This document shows, one piece after another, positions 1 through 10,495 of a stretch of DNA of 64,000 nucleotides. The position numbers were made by a program, and so were the translations under genes. Origin of the DNA: Sordaria brevicollis (taxonomy: Eukaryota; Ascomycota; Sordariomycetes; Sordariales; Sordariaceae); the NCBI GenBank assembly GCA_033439795.1, contig JAUTDP010000004.1, positions 682,001-746,000 on the forward strand, given 5' to 3'. Numbering within the stretch: position 1 is the stretch's first letter; every line of letters begins with the position of its first letter. The notes under the pieces are model-generated. The model did no database searches. It saw only the letters and a list, made by a program, of their open reading frames with translations, and had not been told where the DNA came from.

Positions 1-656
1 CTTGCAGATTTTATTCTTCCAGCCTCCTCTTCTATCATCTGCTGCCTTTCTACTTTCCTAACCCACCTCAAAATTTCTCAACCCGACTCGATTTTTTGCA
101 CCCACGAACACCTCACTGCTTTTGATAACCGAAGTAGCAAAACTTGTCAACAAGCTCGTGAAGAACAAATTATCATATCTACAGCGATCACTTTCTCCTC
201 GCGTTCGATAGCCGACCTAGTCGCCCTCGACGTCGACTTCGTTCTTTCCTGTTCGTCGAAAACAAAACCACGCCCTCAACACTATCTCCCCGCCTGTCGG
301 CTACTTCGGCGTCGCTCCAGCACCTCTAGCGGCATCGATCCCTCGGTGGCACGACGAGTGTTATCGTGTGGGTGCGGTTCTCCCACCTCCGCGCTTCTCA
401 ACTTCTCATCAACATCCATACCGTCTTTCCAGTCATTTAATCCTTGCGACAACTTACCCACCCGGGCAACTTGTTCCGACAACCTAAGCTACTCACCGTT
501 CGCGCTCTTGTGTTTGCGCGCGTCGCTCAGGTCGAGCTCACTTACTTCAACCAATCACCTTTCCTTCACCACTACGAACAGTATCCCGCCGCACTCCTAG
601 CGATCTTATCAGCGTCTCTTTATCATTTCCAGGAACTGTCTTCGCGCTTCAAGCGA
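1..656. other. Upstream region and probable 5' leader of the 746-2472 gene
   Basis: This stretch has normal composition and is rich in CT and CTTC runs, as fungal promoters and 5' leaders often are. Short open frames exist on both strands but none has coding-like features or a recognisable motif. I see no RNA gene. It probably holds the promoter and 5' untranslated leader of the gene that starts at 746. Confidence 0.4.
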
Positions 657-773
657 ATGTTCGGCTACAGGACCTCGCGTCGGTGCACGAATATAGAACC
701 TCTACATCCACAGTCGCCGATCGACGCACAGCACAGCCCGTCAATATGGCTTCTGCTCCAGCCCCTTCGCTAG
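657..773 (+). promoter_or_regulatory. Upstream ORF overlapping the start of the 746 gene
   Basis: An ATG at 657 opens a 38-codon frame that ends at TAG 771-773, 25 bases inside the main coding sequence and in a different frame. If the mRNA starts upstream of 657, this overlapping uORF would lower initiation at 746. Whether it is transcribed cannot be judged here. Confidence 0.35.
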
Positions 774-2472
774 GCCTTCAAGCACCCGGCCCTGCGCCCA
801 TACAACCATTTCGCCTTATCCGCTTCTTGAAGTGGGATGTTTTGTCGCCTGAGGATAGAATAAGTTGCTGGAGGGTAATTGACCACATCTACGACAATCT
901 GGTCGACGCCAACGGAGTGACACGCTCTCTTCCTGCCCTTGAGCAGTGGATTGGCCATCCACTTCGTAACCCGATACTCTCAAACAACGCAATCCTGGCC
1001 GGCATCAACTTCCCCGCAGAAGTGCATTCCTGGTGCTCGGAGAGAAGAGAGGATGGCGTCCTCGACGAGGCCATCGCCCAGCTTGGGCAATCCAAACCCT
1101 TCCTGGTTGGCCTGGAGCAGTGCCTGACCGTCCAGGAGAGAGACAACCGGCATTCTACCTCGCGGGAGAAGGCCAAAGAGCAACCAGAACACCCGCCCAT
1201 TCCTCAAAATCTGTTCCAGTCGAACAGTGATGTTCTGGCCTTTTGCCGCTGGTATCGGTCGTTGACCAGCCGCCCAGTGGAACAGAACCAAGCCGATGTC
1301 ATCGGTAACTTTCATAACCGAGCTCAAACTGCGCAGCTTTTGATGGACGCAATCAACAACGAGCCAGAGAATATGGTCGAAAATGCGAACAACACTGAGG
1401 AACATGACCCCAGCGAGGAGGACAATGCCCCCCAAAAAACCCATCCCCAAGTCCTCAAGGTGCGACACATCTCGCCGCTAAGCAAGTTAGCTCTGAGCTG
1501 GGAGCTCCTCGTGAGTAAACACCAAACATCCACCGCCGCACTCCAGTAATCTGAGCGTCCATGAAGCTAACTGTATCTAGAAACACCTGGAGCTGAAGGT
1601 GTTGGGAACACCTCCAATTGTTCCATACAACAACGAAACCTATCCCAAAGGGGATAGGGCTTACAACAGCTACCAGGATAGGGTCGACGCTTTAAGAGAG
1701 CTTCTTTCCGTGAGTTAGACCTCCCGCTCGTGCCCGTTGATGTGCGTAATTGAGTACAAAAGGCGCTAACCAGTGGTCTGAATACAGAGGTCCAAGGCGG
1801 CTGTAGTGAATGCCGTCGAGACGAGCTACCTCGCTCGTGCCGTTGCCCATCCGAAGCACGAAATATCAGTAGGATGCCTTTATCCCGAGTACTCACAAGC
1901 GTTTGTAATATCAAGTACTGATGGATGCAAACTCTTAGATTAAAGTGACCAATAAATCGGTCAACAAAACAAGAACCCGGCAGGTCCAAGCCGGTCAGAA
2001 GGTCCTCAAGGCCGCTGAAGAGAAGAAGAAGAACCTGGAGAGAAAGTCTCTAAAGGCCGTACAGGCGACTACCATTCCCTCCTCGGATGCCAGCAACGCC
2101 AACCAGGTCATGCACAATGCAGGCCAGCCTACCATCAACGGTGTATAGGGACACCCTGATGAGGCAAGGCCCGACACGTCAAGCAACCAGGTCTCCGAGA
2201 GGCCTGTGAAGCGCCAAAGAACCGACTATAATATGCAGACTCCGAACGATATTGAGAGTTTGGGCCGTTTAGCTCGAGAACAACAGGCCTTCGAAAACGA
2301 CAACAACTCTTCTGTCTTGAATTATGGAATGACAGCCGCTGGTTCCCAAGGGCCCAATTTCCAGGATCAGGTTTATGAGGCCGAAGAGGGTGATGATAGC
2401 GATGATAGTTCCGAAGTTACGGAATCGGATACCTGGGAGGAGTTTGTCGCAAGCTTGGGTACGGACTCCTAA
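746..2472 (+). CDS. Hypothetical protein, five exons, founder of a local paralogue family
   Basis: I do not recognise this family. Start ATG 746 (begins MASAPAPSLG). Exons by eye: 746-1510, 1581-1709, 1788-1868, 1939-2142 and 2191-2472. The first three introns (1511-1580, 1710-1787, 1869-1938) are clear, in phase 0, and the first two have GCTAAC-type branch points. The fourth (2143-2190, 48 nt, GTATAG..CCAG, CTGAT branch point) removes an in-frame TAG at 2146-2148; without it the protein stops at 394 aa, with it at 486 aa. The N-terminal half has a motif region SCWRVIDHIY..GINFPAEVHSWC, then a Lys-rich stretch (about 300-360) with TNKSVN..RQVQAGQKVL, and an acidic tail with DSDDSSEVTESDTWEEF. 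There is no signal peptide or membrane segment. Fragments at 3.3, 4.9 and 5.7 kb share these blocks. Exons 1-4 are secure; the last intron is inferred. Confidence 0.65.
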
Positions 2473-2503
2473 AAGGCTAGGTACTGTTGCTGCTCCAAAA
2501 AGG

Positions 2504-2605
2504 ACGCCATTTTTTTTCCTTTTGGAGAAAGGGGCAGGCAGCTCTATACCTCTAGGTATATTACTAGAGTTTGCCCCCTTTTCTCTAAATAGAACAATGG
2601 CGTAG
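2504..2605. repeat. Imperfect foldback (inverted repeat) in the 3' region of the 746-2472 gene
   Basis: The left arm (about 2504-2547, starting CGCCATTTTTTTTCC and holding GGAGAAAGGGGCA) pairs imperfectly with the right arm (about 2560-2604, TTGCCCCCTTTTCTCT..ATGGCG). The centre holds ATACCTCTAGGTAT, itself palindromic. It lies 32 bases after the stop at 2472, so it may be a MITE-like insertion or an mRNA hairpin. A related sequence lies at about 3,915-4,015. Confidence 0.6.
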
Positions 2606-3290
2606 GTATTGAAGTACCCCTAGTGTTTGGTTCATGTTTGAGTTTGAGAAGAAACACACAGATGAAAACGAGGCGGTGGCTGCGAATAGCCGGGTTGGGG
2701 AGTGAGGTTTGATGACATCGGGAGGCTCGATGAGAGGCTTGCAACGTCGAAAACTACCTCTAACAATCCGAAATCAATCCATCAGTCCATGGTCTAGTTA
2801 CTATCCATCCCCTGCCCCCTGGAGAACGGTTAGTTGTCATACAGTCAGTCAGTCGCCTTAGAGGTTGCTCCGATTGGTAAATGGAATTCAAGAAGTGTGT
2901 TAATGGTTTAGACTCAGTTCGTGACATACGCCGTGAGTATGACATGAGTGAGAGTCAAAGATTTCGAGGGGTGTTTGACTATCCGCGCCATGGAATGAGT
3001 GAGTGTGCATCTGCTATGGCCATCATTGGACAAGCATCGCTTGCCTTAATCTCGGAAGTATAAAGGTCTATGTTGGTAGTTCTTCGCGGTAATGGAACAC
3101 TTCTACTAGAAAGCTGTTACACCATCGCCACTCGACTGACAGAAGTGTATAGAGATATATACAGTGGGGGAAAAGGGAACTAGGGGCTCAATCTGCATAT
3201 CAGTAAGCTCTTTATTTATCGTTTTGCACATGGGAATCTTCTAGATGATACTTGGGCAATTGCTAATATAGCCGTTCAACTATTAGACTA
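2606..3290. other. Intergenic stretch, nothing recognised
   Basis: Normal composition. An ATG at 2881 opens a 60-codon frame ending before 3064, but it resembles neither the neighbouring family nor anything I know. No RNA gene or repeat is visible. Confidence 0.3.
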
Positions 3291-3298
3291 GAGGTAAG

Positions 3299-3887
3299 GT
3301 GACGAACAAATCCATCAACGGTCTACGGAACCGGCAGGTCAAGGCCGGCCAAAAGGTCCTCGCTGAGGAAGAGAAGACCAAACCCACGAATTTCGAAGAT
3401 CATGGCCACCATCATAAGAGGAAGGCCAACTCGGAGTCGGAGAGGAAAACCCATCAGGCGACGCAACAAAAGGACACGTGCCAAAGTACGTGCTGGTACC
3501 AAAGCCACCCACCAGTGTTGATAACTAGGAGCAACCTGGTGGATTGGAATCCATTATCACCAACAACGGCTCTAGTACCTAGAGCTATTACCACTATGTA
3601 CGCAAACTCAACAACGTCCAAACGAGAGCGAGGGACTCGACGGTCTGGGAGGGTCGGCGCAGTCTTTCCCGCTGACGTCCGAGGAGCCTAGAGGTAACGA
3701 ACCATCACTCGGGTCCGACGATGTTCCCCCGAACAGCCCACTAAATCCATCTCTCGACCCGAGTGCAACCCTTCAGAGTGACTCCATGAGCGGCAACGCG
3801 GCTGAAGGCAATTCTAACGGCCATGAAGAGGATAGTGAAACGGAGACGGAGAGTGAGATCGACTTTCCATATGACATCATTTTATAA
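3299..3887 (+). pseudogene. Paralogous C-terminal fragment of the 746-2472 gene
   Basis: The frame from 3299 starts TNKSINGLRNRQVKAGQKVL, closely matching exon 4 of the gene at 746 (TNKSVNKTRTRQVQAGQKVL), preceded by an acceptor-like CTAG. A second frame, open from about 3585 to TAA 3885-3887, encodes an acidic tail ending HEEDSETETESEIDFPYDIIL, analogous to the acidic tail of the intact gene. An intron from GTACGT 3486 to CTAG 3582 would join the two frames. I find no matching upstream exons, so this is probably a truncated duplicate. It could instead be the 3' end of an unrecognised gene with diverged early exons. Confidence 0.5.
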
Positions 3888-3914
3888 TGCGGGAGGAGTA
3901 CGTCAATTTGAGAT

Positions 3915-4015
3915 TGAGGCCCCTTCTCCGACTGGTTGCAACCTGGCTACTGCCCAAAAGTACGGCATTGCTCCGTCGGAGAAGGGGCAGCTCTGCAAGT
4001 ATGGCGTTGCTACGT
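3915..4015. repeat. Second foldback, related to the one at 2504-2605
   Basis: GCCCCTTCTCCGAC at about 3920 is complementary to GTCGGAGAAGGGGC at about 3977-3990, and CGGCATTGCTCC..GGAGAAGGGGCAGCTC resembles the left arm of the foldback after the intact gene. It lies just after the paralogous C-terminal fragment, the same relative position as the first copy. Confidence 0.5.
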
Positions 4016-4850
4016 GTTGGAAGGGCTTATAGGAGGAATCTGCGGAAGAAGTGAGGATGAAAATGGAATTACCATGATTGGAGATGGGGAAGATGGCGGT
4101 GCGTGAGTGCTACTGCGATCCATTATTGGAATCTCAGGGTGTGGTTAGCCCGTTAGAAGGTGAGCACAGTCAGCAGTCGTTTCGTCATATCAGAGTGCAT
4201 TAGTACATACACGAATATCAAGAAGAACGTTAATCATCTCTCAGGATTTGGTTGGGACAATTGCTGCATGAACGTGAGTTACAATCAGTGGTCCAATTTC
4301 TAGGTAGTCATTTGAGTCGTCACGTTATGACGTGTATGACTTGTTTCCCTCAGATTTTCTCTCCTTGACAACTTACCTTCATGATCAAAGTAAGATGGAT
4401 TCTTCTTTTCCTGGAGGCTCCGAAGTATAAAACTGTCCATGTCCCCTGGTCTTCACGTCACGTATTGTCCAGGGCAACGGCACACACACAGCTCTTTGCA
4501 TCAACAAATTCGTTCTGAGGGATTCGTTCCCTGTACCTATATAGGTATCCAACTTACCACCGACGGCCTAGAATCCAACATGAACCTCACTTGCGAAGAC
4601 CTCGCAGCGCACCCAGTTTTCCACGTCGCGCCTTCATGAAGGCAAACTATTCCCCAGCTGCAAACAATACAGCCAACAACCCCTCTTCAGCACCATCCGC
4701 CGGTACTGGTAACTATAACAATTCCCTTCCCGGATTCAACCCCGGTTCCATAAGGTACTTACTAGCAACTAGCCTCCTGCCGTAGAAACCTACGATACCA
4801 CTTATCTCAACCGCTCCTACAGGAATGCTAATACCATGACCGCGTCGGCG
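4016..4850. other. Intergenic stretch, no gene recognised
   Basis: Short open frames at 4439-4639 and 4591-4785 overlap one another in different phases. They show no motif and no clear resemblance to the family at 746, although they could be worn-down exon 1 sequence of the fragment at 4,860. No RNA gene or promoter signal is visible. Confidence 0.3.
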
Positions 4851-4859
4851 CGTCCACTG

Positions 4860-5390
4860 CCCCGCAGGCCAACCAGGGGCTTTCGAGCGGACGCAATTTG
4901 TCCAACGGATTTTCAATGGCATGAGGAGCGAGCCAGACGATATGATCGAGGCTAGGTATGGATACAAGGGGTAAGAAGAGGACGGACAAATCCAACACGA
5001 AAGGGGCGGTTATCGATAATACTAAATCCGACGGAGAAGCCGCAAAGGAGGGCAAGACAAAGAAGAAGATTGTTCATGCCCAGGTCCAGAGGCTGGGACA
5101 TCTCGGATCTCAACCTGGTCATATTGAGCTGGGAGTTTTACGTAAATGGCCTACATCATAGACTTACTTTGAAGGTGTACTGTGAAGATATTGCGCCTTC
5201 TCTAGGACGGACCCCTTGGGTAAGGACACAGTTGGAAAGGTAGGTACACTAGGTAACCTCAACTAGGGGTTGCAGATCGATGTCATGTACTGACGGATAG
5301 AGGGATGAGATTGTCAGGAAGGGTTTGTTCAAGGTCATGAGAATAGAGGTCAACATCGAAAGGAACGTTCAAGGAGTTCATGAGTCATAG
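4860..5390 (+). pseudogene. Paralogous middle fragment of the 746-2472 gene, frameshifted
   Basis: From about 4877 a frame reads FERTQFVQRIFNGMRSEPDD, matching the FHNRAQTAQLL..NNEPENMVE block late in exon 1 of the intact gene. A Lys-rich stretch follows in the next frame (4958-5095), and then a third frame reads ISDLNLVILSWEF, matching ISPLSKLALSWELL at the exon 1/exon 2 junction, followed by LTLKV (compare LELKV). Removing one G in the GGG at about 5096-5098 would keep the last two segments in frame. The frame changes and in-frame stops point to a decaying copy. Confidence 0.5.
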
Positions 5391-5707
5391 AGCCTTGCCT
5401 TTTGTGTGTGTTTGTATGTGTTTTTGTGTCTGTATAAGCCATGTTCATCGTAGTCATTTCCAGGTTTGTCGTGTTTGTTTGTACAAAGTCATCTTTCGGC
5501 TCTAGAGGAAGTCAACTTGCTTGGGTCACTCCATGCTATGAGTCTTCTCACAGTCAGGTATCTCTCGTGGTATTTCAAGACCCCTTATCCTCATCCCGTC
5601 GCTCCCCCGTTCACTTTCGGTGTTTCTCCCCTTCAACACACTTCATCCCCTCCCTCAGACCTCCCTTCAGCCTCCACCCACATCCCACCCACATCCCACA
5701 AGCCAAC
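5391..5707. other. Pyrimidine-rich upstream region of the 5708 ORF
   Basis: The stretch 5580-5707 is strongly C/T-rich on the plus strand, typical of fungal promoters and leaders. No gene is seen. An open frame that includes this region (from 5441) is in phase with the ATG at 5708, but its composition looks like leader sequence. Confidence 0.4.
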
Positions 5708-6169
5708 ATGCCCCCAATCCCCGACGGCCCCTTCTTCTCCCTCGACATCTTCCGCCTCAACCACCTCATGCGCACCACCCAATACGAATCCCCCACCATC
5801 ACCCCGGCCATTCAAGCACGGTGTTGGATCGTCATCGATATTATATACACCCACTTCCTCGAGCAGGACCTTGACCCCTACACAGGAAAGAAGAGAGTGA
5901 GGCCACTAGCAGATATCGTTTACATTGCCGTTACGGAGCATTTGGCGCAAGCCTCAAGAAGAGGACATGGACATAGTACAGGGGAGAATGGACCGGGAGA
6001 TACATGTAGTGGGATAGACTGGAACCCGACGGTGACGGCGATACCGGAGATTAACTTTGCTGAGGAGGTGTATAGGTGGTGTTGGAGGAATTATGAGGAG
6101 GGGGAGGAGTATTTGAGGTATTGTGTGGAGGGGTTGGATCAGAGATGGAGGGGAGTGTCTGGTTTGTAG
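5708..6169 (+). pseudogene. Paralogous N-terminal fragment of the 746-2472 gene (153 aa)
   Basis: ATG 5708 follows AGCCAAC and opens a 153-aa frame ending at TAG 6167-6169. ARCWIVIDIIYTHF and INFAEEVYRWC correspond to SCWRVIDHIYDNL and INFPAEVHSWC in exon 1 of the gene at 746, with comparable spacing. The frame stops where the parent continues for over 100 residues of exon 1 plus four exons, and I find no continuation downstream, so it is annotated as truncated. Its reading frame is intact and a pyrimidine-rich leader precedes it, so a short functional protein remains possible. Confidence 0.5.
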
Positions 6170-6705
6170 GTAGTTTTTGCTGAAGGCTGACTCCCCCTGT
6201 CGATATCGACTGTGGACGGGACTGGAGGAGGTCAACGAAGTGCAGGCAGTCTACAAAGTTGTCGATGCTAGCCGCTTTCTAATCTTCATAGCCACCGTTG
6301 TTACTGTACCCACGTGCAGGCTGTAATGACACTTCACCCTCACTCTTGACAGAATGACTGCCATGTAACAGCAAAGACGGCGCCCGAATCTAGCACCGTA
6401 CTTACCTATGCTAGAGGCGTTTTATCCCTTGCTTCCCTGACTACCTACTATATACCTACAAAAAGGATATTCCCAACGGACTGTACGCTCATGTTCAATA
6501 TCTTCCACATCACCACCTTCGCTCTCGTCACGGCTACTACCTACTTACCCAGACTGGCCAAGTGGCCATAACGAGCATCTCAAGCCCTAAGAACCTAACT
6601 CTCTCCGTCCACCAGCGCAATCCGCTGTCCTCTGTCGCCAAGAAGTGTCAACCGGGCCTTTAAGCTTTCAATCCTTCCTTTTCGCCCCATTCCGCCGAGC
6701 TCGAG
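6170..6705. other. Intergenic stretch, nothing recognised
   Basis: Normal composition with several short C/T-rich blocks near 6,600-6,700. No conserved frame, RNA gene or repeat is visible. Confidence 0.35.
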
Positions 6706-7498
6706 ATGACAGAACCTAACCTAAGCCACTCACCAATGCCAACACCACAACATACCTACTACCCTGGCTGCTTGCTTGGAAATACCAGAAACTCACGACC
6801 TCCATACCAGACACTCAACAGCCAACAATACACCACACCTGGCCTGGTGTCCCCGGTGCTACCTACCGAGGGCGACAAACTCACCTCCAACGATGGTCTC
6901 AAATGACGAAACAACGGGAGCTACCAACGACCTCCTCTTCTCGGACGACTTCGGTTCATTTTTTCCTTCCGTGCGGTCGAATTACCGCGCAGCAGTTGCA
7001 AGTACTTCACCCGTTGCTACCCTATCCCCGCACACGCTCCCGAATGCCTCTCGCCCAGTGTACAACTTTGGGGAGAAGTGGAAGCGTCACTTTGGCGAGG
7101 AACGGCAGGGAACAGGGTCATTGCTGACAGTGACCGGACCGGCAGTTTGTGCGTGGCCGCCAGGACGGCAAGGAAGATGCGGATGAGACTTGCTTTAACC
7201 AATCTATTTGACAAAAAGAGGAACCCATGTTTGATGCAGATCGACGGGGAGGATTTTCCCCACGGGGATGGAGACGTCGACATGACGGAGGCTTCCAGGG
7301 CGCCAACTTCAAGAAGAATACTGGTCACCGCTCAGCTGAGCGTACCAGGAAAGAAGAATTTCAGTGATTTTAAGCTGGAGTTGGCCAACGTTCAGTCTCT
7401 GCGGTCCGAACACCGACATGAAAGTTAATCACCTCGAGAACAAGATCAACAACCATCTCCGTAACGCCCTCCCTCATGGCAACCTGCCCAAGGACTAA
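6706..7498 (+). other. Unassigned ORF set, possible broken gene
   Basis: Three overlapping plus-strand frames succeed one another: ATG 6706 (66 codons), ATG 6893 (about 98 codons, including LLFSDDFGSFFPS), then 7078-7428 (including MRMRLALTNLFDKKRN and GDGDVDMTEASRAP). A further frame reads MKVNHLENKINNHLRN and stops at 7498. They could be exons of one gene, a frameshifted gene or chance. I recognise no domain and found no convincing splice set. Confidence 0.25.
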
Positions 7499-8689
7499 GA
7501 GCGGGACCACGGCAGGGTCTCGATCACTCCAGAACTAAGTAGATAGAAGATTATACCAGTCGTCGAGAAGCCTGACTGCTCCCAGCCTCCCACGGCATGC
7601 TTCTCCCGTCAGCCCACGCATGCACCCAGCTGGTGACATGTACACTGTCAGTACCAGCACCCTCTGCACCAGCGCCCTCTGTACAAAGTGGAAGATCGCC
7701 CGAGCAAGCTGGCAGACCAGCAGACCAGCAGACCAGCAGACCAGTCACGACATCGGTAACAAGAGCGATATGGCACTTTGTGTCGGTGAGGTGGACGAGG
7801 CCCGACGTAAGTCACGTAACAGGTTAAGAAGAAGACGTACTACCCTGCAGAGAACCGTCCTAGGTCAGGATGAATGAGGGGAGAGGGGTCCAGTCTCAGG
7901 GGCCGGTTATCGATGATGATGAACGTTTGGTCCGGCTCGGCTACATGACCTCTCGCCATGGCACGGGTTTGGTTGATAAGTCCATGACTTGCGCCGGCCC
8001 GGCCGTGAGGGGTTGAGGTCTCGCCTAGTCTACGTATGGATGATACACTTCTTTTCTTTGCCGTTGATCTTCAACGACTCGAGTTCTTGGCGGGTGGTGG
8101 GAAAGGTGATATCGCTACCATCGATAGAAGACGGTGGCTTGGTCGTTCTTGAAGCGTGTGGAGGATGGAGAAAGGTCGGTATGCGGGACTGGACGTTTGA
8201 GTGACCTCGCGCAAAACTCGTAAGGAAGCGACGCGGCGCGACGGAGAGTTTGAGCACATGAGAGATGCATTTGGCAACGGTAGCTGGCGAGGAGAGCCGT
8301 AAGGGAGTGGGAGAATGTAAACGCCATTGTGTAACAGTAGGGAATAGAACACTGAACCTGATTGGCGAGTATGTAAGACGTCTGTGATTGTTATCGCAAG
8401 CTGTGCGTGACTCGATGATTGAAGACGAACCGTGATAATACCGAAGGCTAGCTATTTCATTTCGTGAAACACTTCGTATGACCGAGTGACTGAGGGCAGG
8501 GCACCAGCCGCCTACTATCAAAGGATCTTGCATTCGTTTTTTCGTAACCCATTATCCCATCCATCCCACCAGCCAGCCGTTCATCCGGACTCACGGCCAT
8601 AAGAGGTATCTAATATCATACATTAACAAACAAGAAAGGCAAATGAAATAGCGCTTCCGAGGGGAAAAAAATCAAGATCACCAGTGTTC
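7499..8689. other. Intergenic region downstream of fip1
   Basis: Normal-composition sequence between the unassigned ORFs and the fip1 stop codon. Apart from the short tandem repeat at 7713-7744, I see no conserved gene. A 167-codon minus frame (8030-8533) lies in the presumed fip1 3' region and shows no domain. The part nearest 8,690 should be the fip1 3' untranslated region. Confidence 0.4.
7713..7744. repeat. 8-bp tandem repeat, four perfect copies
   Basis: CAGACCAG is repeated four times without interruption. A short microsatellite-like array with no visible coding role. Confidence 0.9.
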
Positions 8690-10039
8690 CTACCACCTTC
8701 TTCCCCTTCCCCTACCACCTCTTCCACCGCCTCCCGCACCACCCATCTGGTCATAACCACCATACCCACCCTGGCCCTGGTTACCACCAAACCCACCACC
8801 GCCAAACTGCTGTCCTCCCTGGCCACCTTGACCACCAGGACCGCCAGGTCCCATACCTCCCGGACCACCACCTGGTCCTCCACCAGGACCACCAAACATG
8901 CCTCCCATACCACCCATATCCCCCGGTCCTCCTCCACCGCCCAATCCCATCTGGGCCATCTGGCTCGGATCCATCCCTTGCGCCGCAGCAGCGCCCATCA
9001 TCTGCTGCATCATAGCTTGCATATCAGGCGTCATTCCCTCGCCACCACCTGGTCCTCCACCACCACCAGGACCACCAGGCCCTCCTCCCATGGCACCACC
9101 CGGACCACCCGGCCCACCAGGCACCATCCCAGGACCCATCATTCCGCCCATCATCATCATGTTGGTCATCTCCTCCATCATCTTCTTGTTGTTAGCAGCG
9201 ATGGCTTCGGCGTTGTACTCTCCACGAAGGGCTTCCTGTTTTTGGGCGTAGAGGGCCCAGGTGAACTCGTCGAAGCCGTAGTTGAAGTAGTCGGAGAGGT
9301 CGGTGCCGGGTTTGCGCCAGGGTTTGTCGTTTTCGGGGAGGTCTGCAGTCACGCGAAGCGGGGCTGTTAGTATTTGTATTGTTTGGGGAGGGGAGGTAAG
9401 TGGGAGGGAGGAGATAGAAGAAAACATACCCTCATCAATAACAACCGCCGTAATCGGCTTTCCCACCGGCTTATACACCGGAATGCCATCAACCTCAATC
9501 TTACTCGTCCTCACCGGCGGCAGTTCTCCTCCACCACTTCCTGTCGCAGTAGCACTCCCCTTCCTCTTCTCACCCTCCTGTCCACCAGTTTTATTCCCAC
9601 CCTCCGGTTTCTTGTTAACAGGCGCAGCAGTCCTAACCGCATTCTCATTCGCCGCCGCCCTCTGCGGAATATTGCGAATCTCGCTATACCTCGACTGCAC
9701 CGGCGGCGGGGGGGCAGACCCGTCTTTGCGCTCCGTGATGATGTCAATGTCGGAATCGTCAGAGTCACCATTGCCGTTGTTGTTGTTGTTGTTGCCGTCG
9801 TTGGCAGAGTCGTCGTTGGAGTCTTCGTCCATGGCGCCGCCACCGAGGTCTTCTTCTTCGCCTTCTTCGAGGTCGGAGTCTGCTTGTTTTGATGTTGTGG
9901 CAGCTGTTGTTGATGTGGGAGCTGGGGCTGTGGTTGATGTGGCGGGGGTGTTAGAGGGTTGGGTGGTGGTGGTGACGGTGGGCTCGTCGGGAGCGTAGAA
10001 ATCTTCGTCTTCGTCGATATCCATTGTGACTGCTGACAT
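8690..10039 (-). CDS. fip1: Pre-mRNA polyadenylation factor Fip1
   Basis: Fip1 links poly(A) polymerase to the cleavage and polyadenylation factor in the nucleus. The spliced protein is 420 aa: exon 1 10039-9430, intron 9429-9343 (87 nt, GTATGT..CTGCAG), exon 2 9342-8690. The family signature is unmistakable: [20 protein letters not shown] followed by FTW, residues about 210-232, beginning just after the splice junction. The N-terminus is acidic ([14 protein letters not shown], then Glu/Asp and Asn runs to residue 100), and the tail from about 265 is Gly/Met/Pro-rich, ending [10 protein letters not shown] chose ATG 10039; a second in-frame ATG five codons later (MDIDEDEDF) has a better context and may be the true start. 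The intron has no in-frame stop, so unspliced mRNA would encode 29 extra residues. It diverges from nup49 across 456 bp. Confidence 0.93.
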   Translation of the reverse strand: MSAVTMDIDEDEDFYAPDEPTVTTTTQPSNTPATSTTAPAPTSTTAATTSKQADSDLEEGEEEDLGGGAMDEDSNDDSANDGNNNNNNGNGDSDDSDIDIITERKDGSAPPPPVQSRYSEIRNIPQRAAANENAVRTAAPVNKKPEGGNKTGGQEGEKRKGSATATGSGGGELPPVRTSKIEVDGIPVYKPVGKPITAVVIDEGMFSSISSLPLTSPPQTIQILTAPLRVTADLPENDKPWRKPGTDLSDYFNYGFDEFTWALYAQKQEALRGEYNAEAIAANNKKMMEEMTNMMMMGGMMGPGMVPGGPGGPGGAMGGGPGGPGGGGGPGGGEGMTPDMQAMMQQMMGAAAAQGMDPSQMAQMGLGGGGGPGDMGGMGGMFGGPGGGPGGGPGGMGPGGPGGQGGQGGQQFGGGGFGGNQGQGGYGGYDQMGGAGGGGRGGRGRGRRW

Positions 10040-10495
10040 GTGTGTGTTTTGGTGATGTTTGGTGTAAGTGGAAAGAAAGAAGGATGCTGGTCGGGAAGCT
10101 ACTGTGATTGATTGACCAGGTGAGGTTGGCTTGATTGTAAGAGGTGCGATTAGATAATGCGGCGGAATTGGTCTTGGCTGTTGTTTCTGGGTCTCGGTTA
10201 GGCAGGCGGTCAGGCGCGTGTTGGAGTGGTTGAGCGCGACGTCAATTGTGGTCTGTGCTTTTTGGGAGGTCAATTGCCTGCCAGAATTGCCTACCTACCC
10301 GGTAGTTCCTCTGTGCCTTGCATTGGGGCAGCCGCATCTTCAAAAAGTTGACTTTGACAACTGAACCCGAACCGTGACCCGCGTCAGCCATCCGTCTCCA
10401 TTCTCCACATTTTCCACGACGACACGGACACGGATCTGGAAATCACGAGTCGCGTATCCCTTGCATATTGAATTACTTATTAAGAGTATCAAACA
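10040..10495. promoter_or_regulatory. Divergent promoter region between fip1 and nup49
   Basis: A 456-bp gap separates the two divergent start codons, so both promoters and leaders must lie here or overlap. I see no clear TATA box or other defined site. Confidence 0.55.

Noticed and set aside
8030..8533. 167-codon minus-strand ORF downstream of fip1
   Set aside because: Starts with a true ATG, but has no domain or coding-like composition and lies in the probable fip1 3' region.
8684..9998. Long plus-strand ORFs opposite fip1
   Set aside because: Thr/His/Pro/Ser-rich shadows of the Gly/Met- and Glu/Asp-coding strand of fip1.
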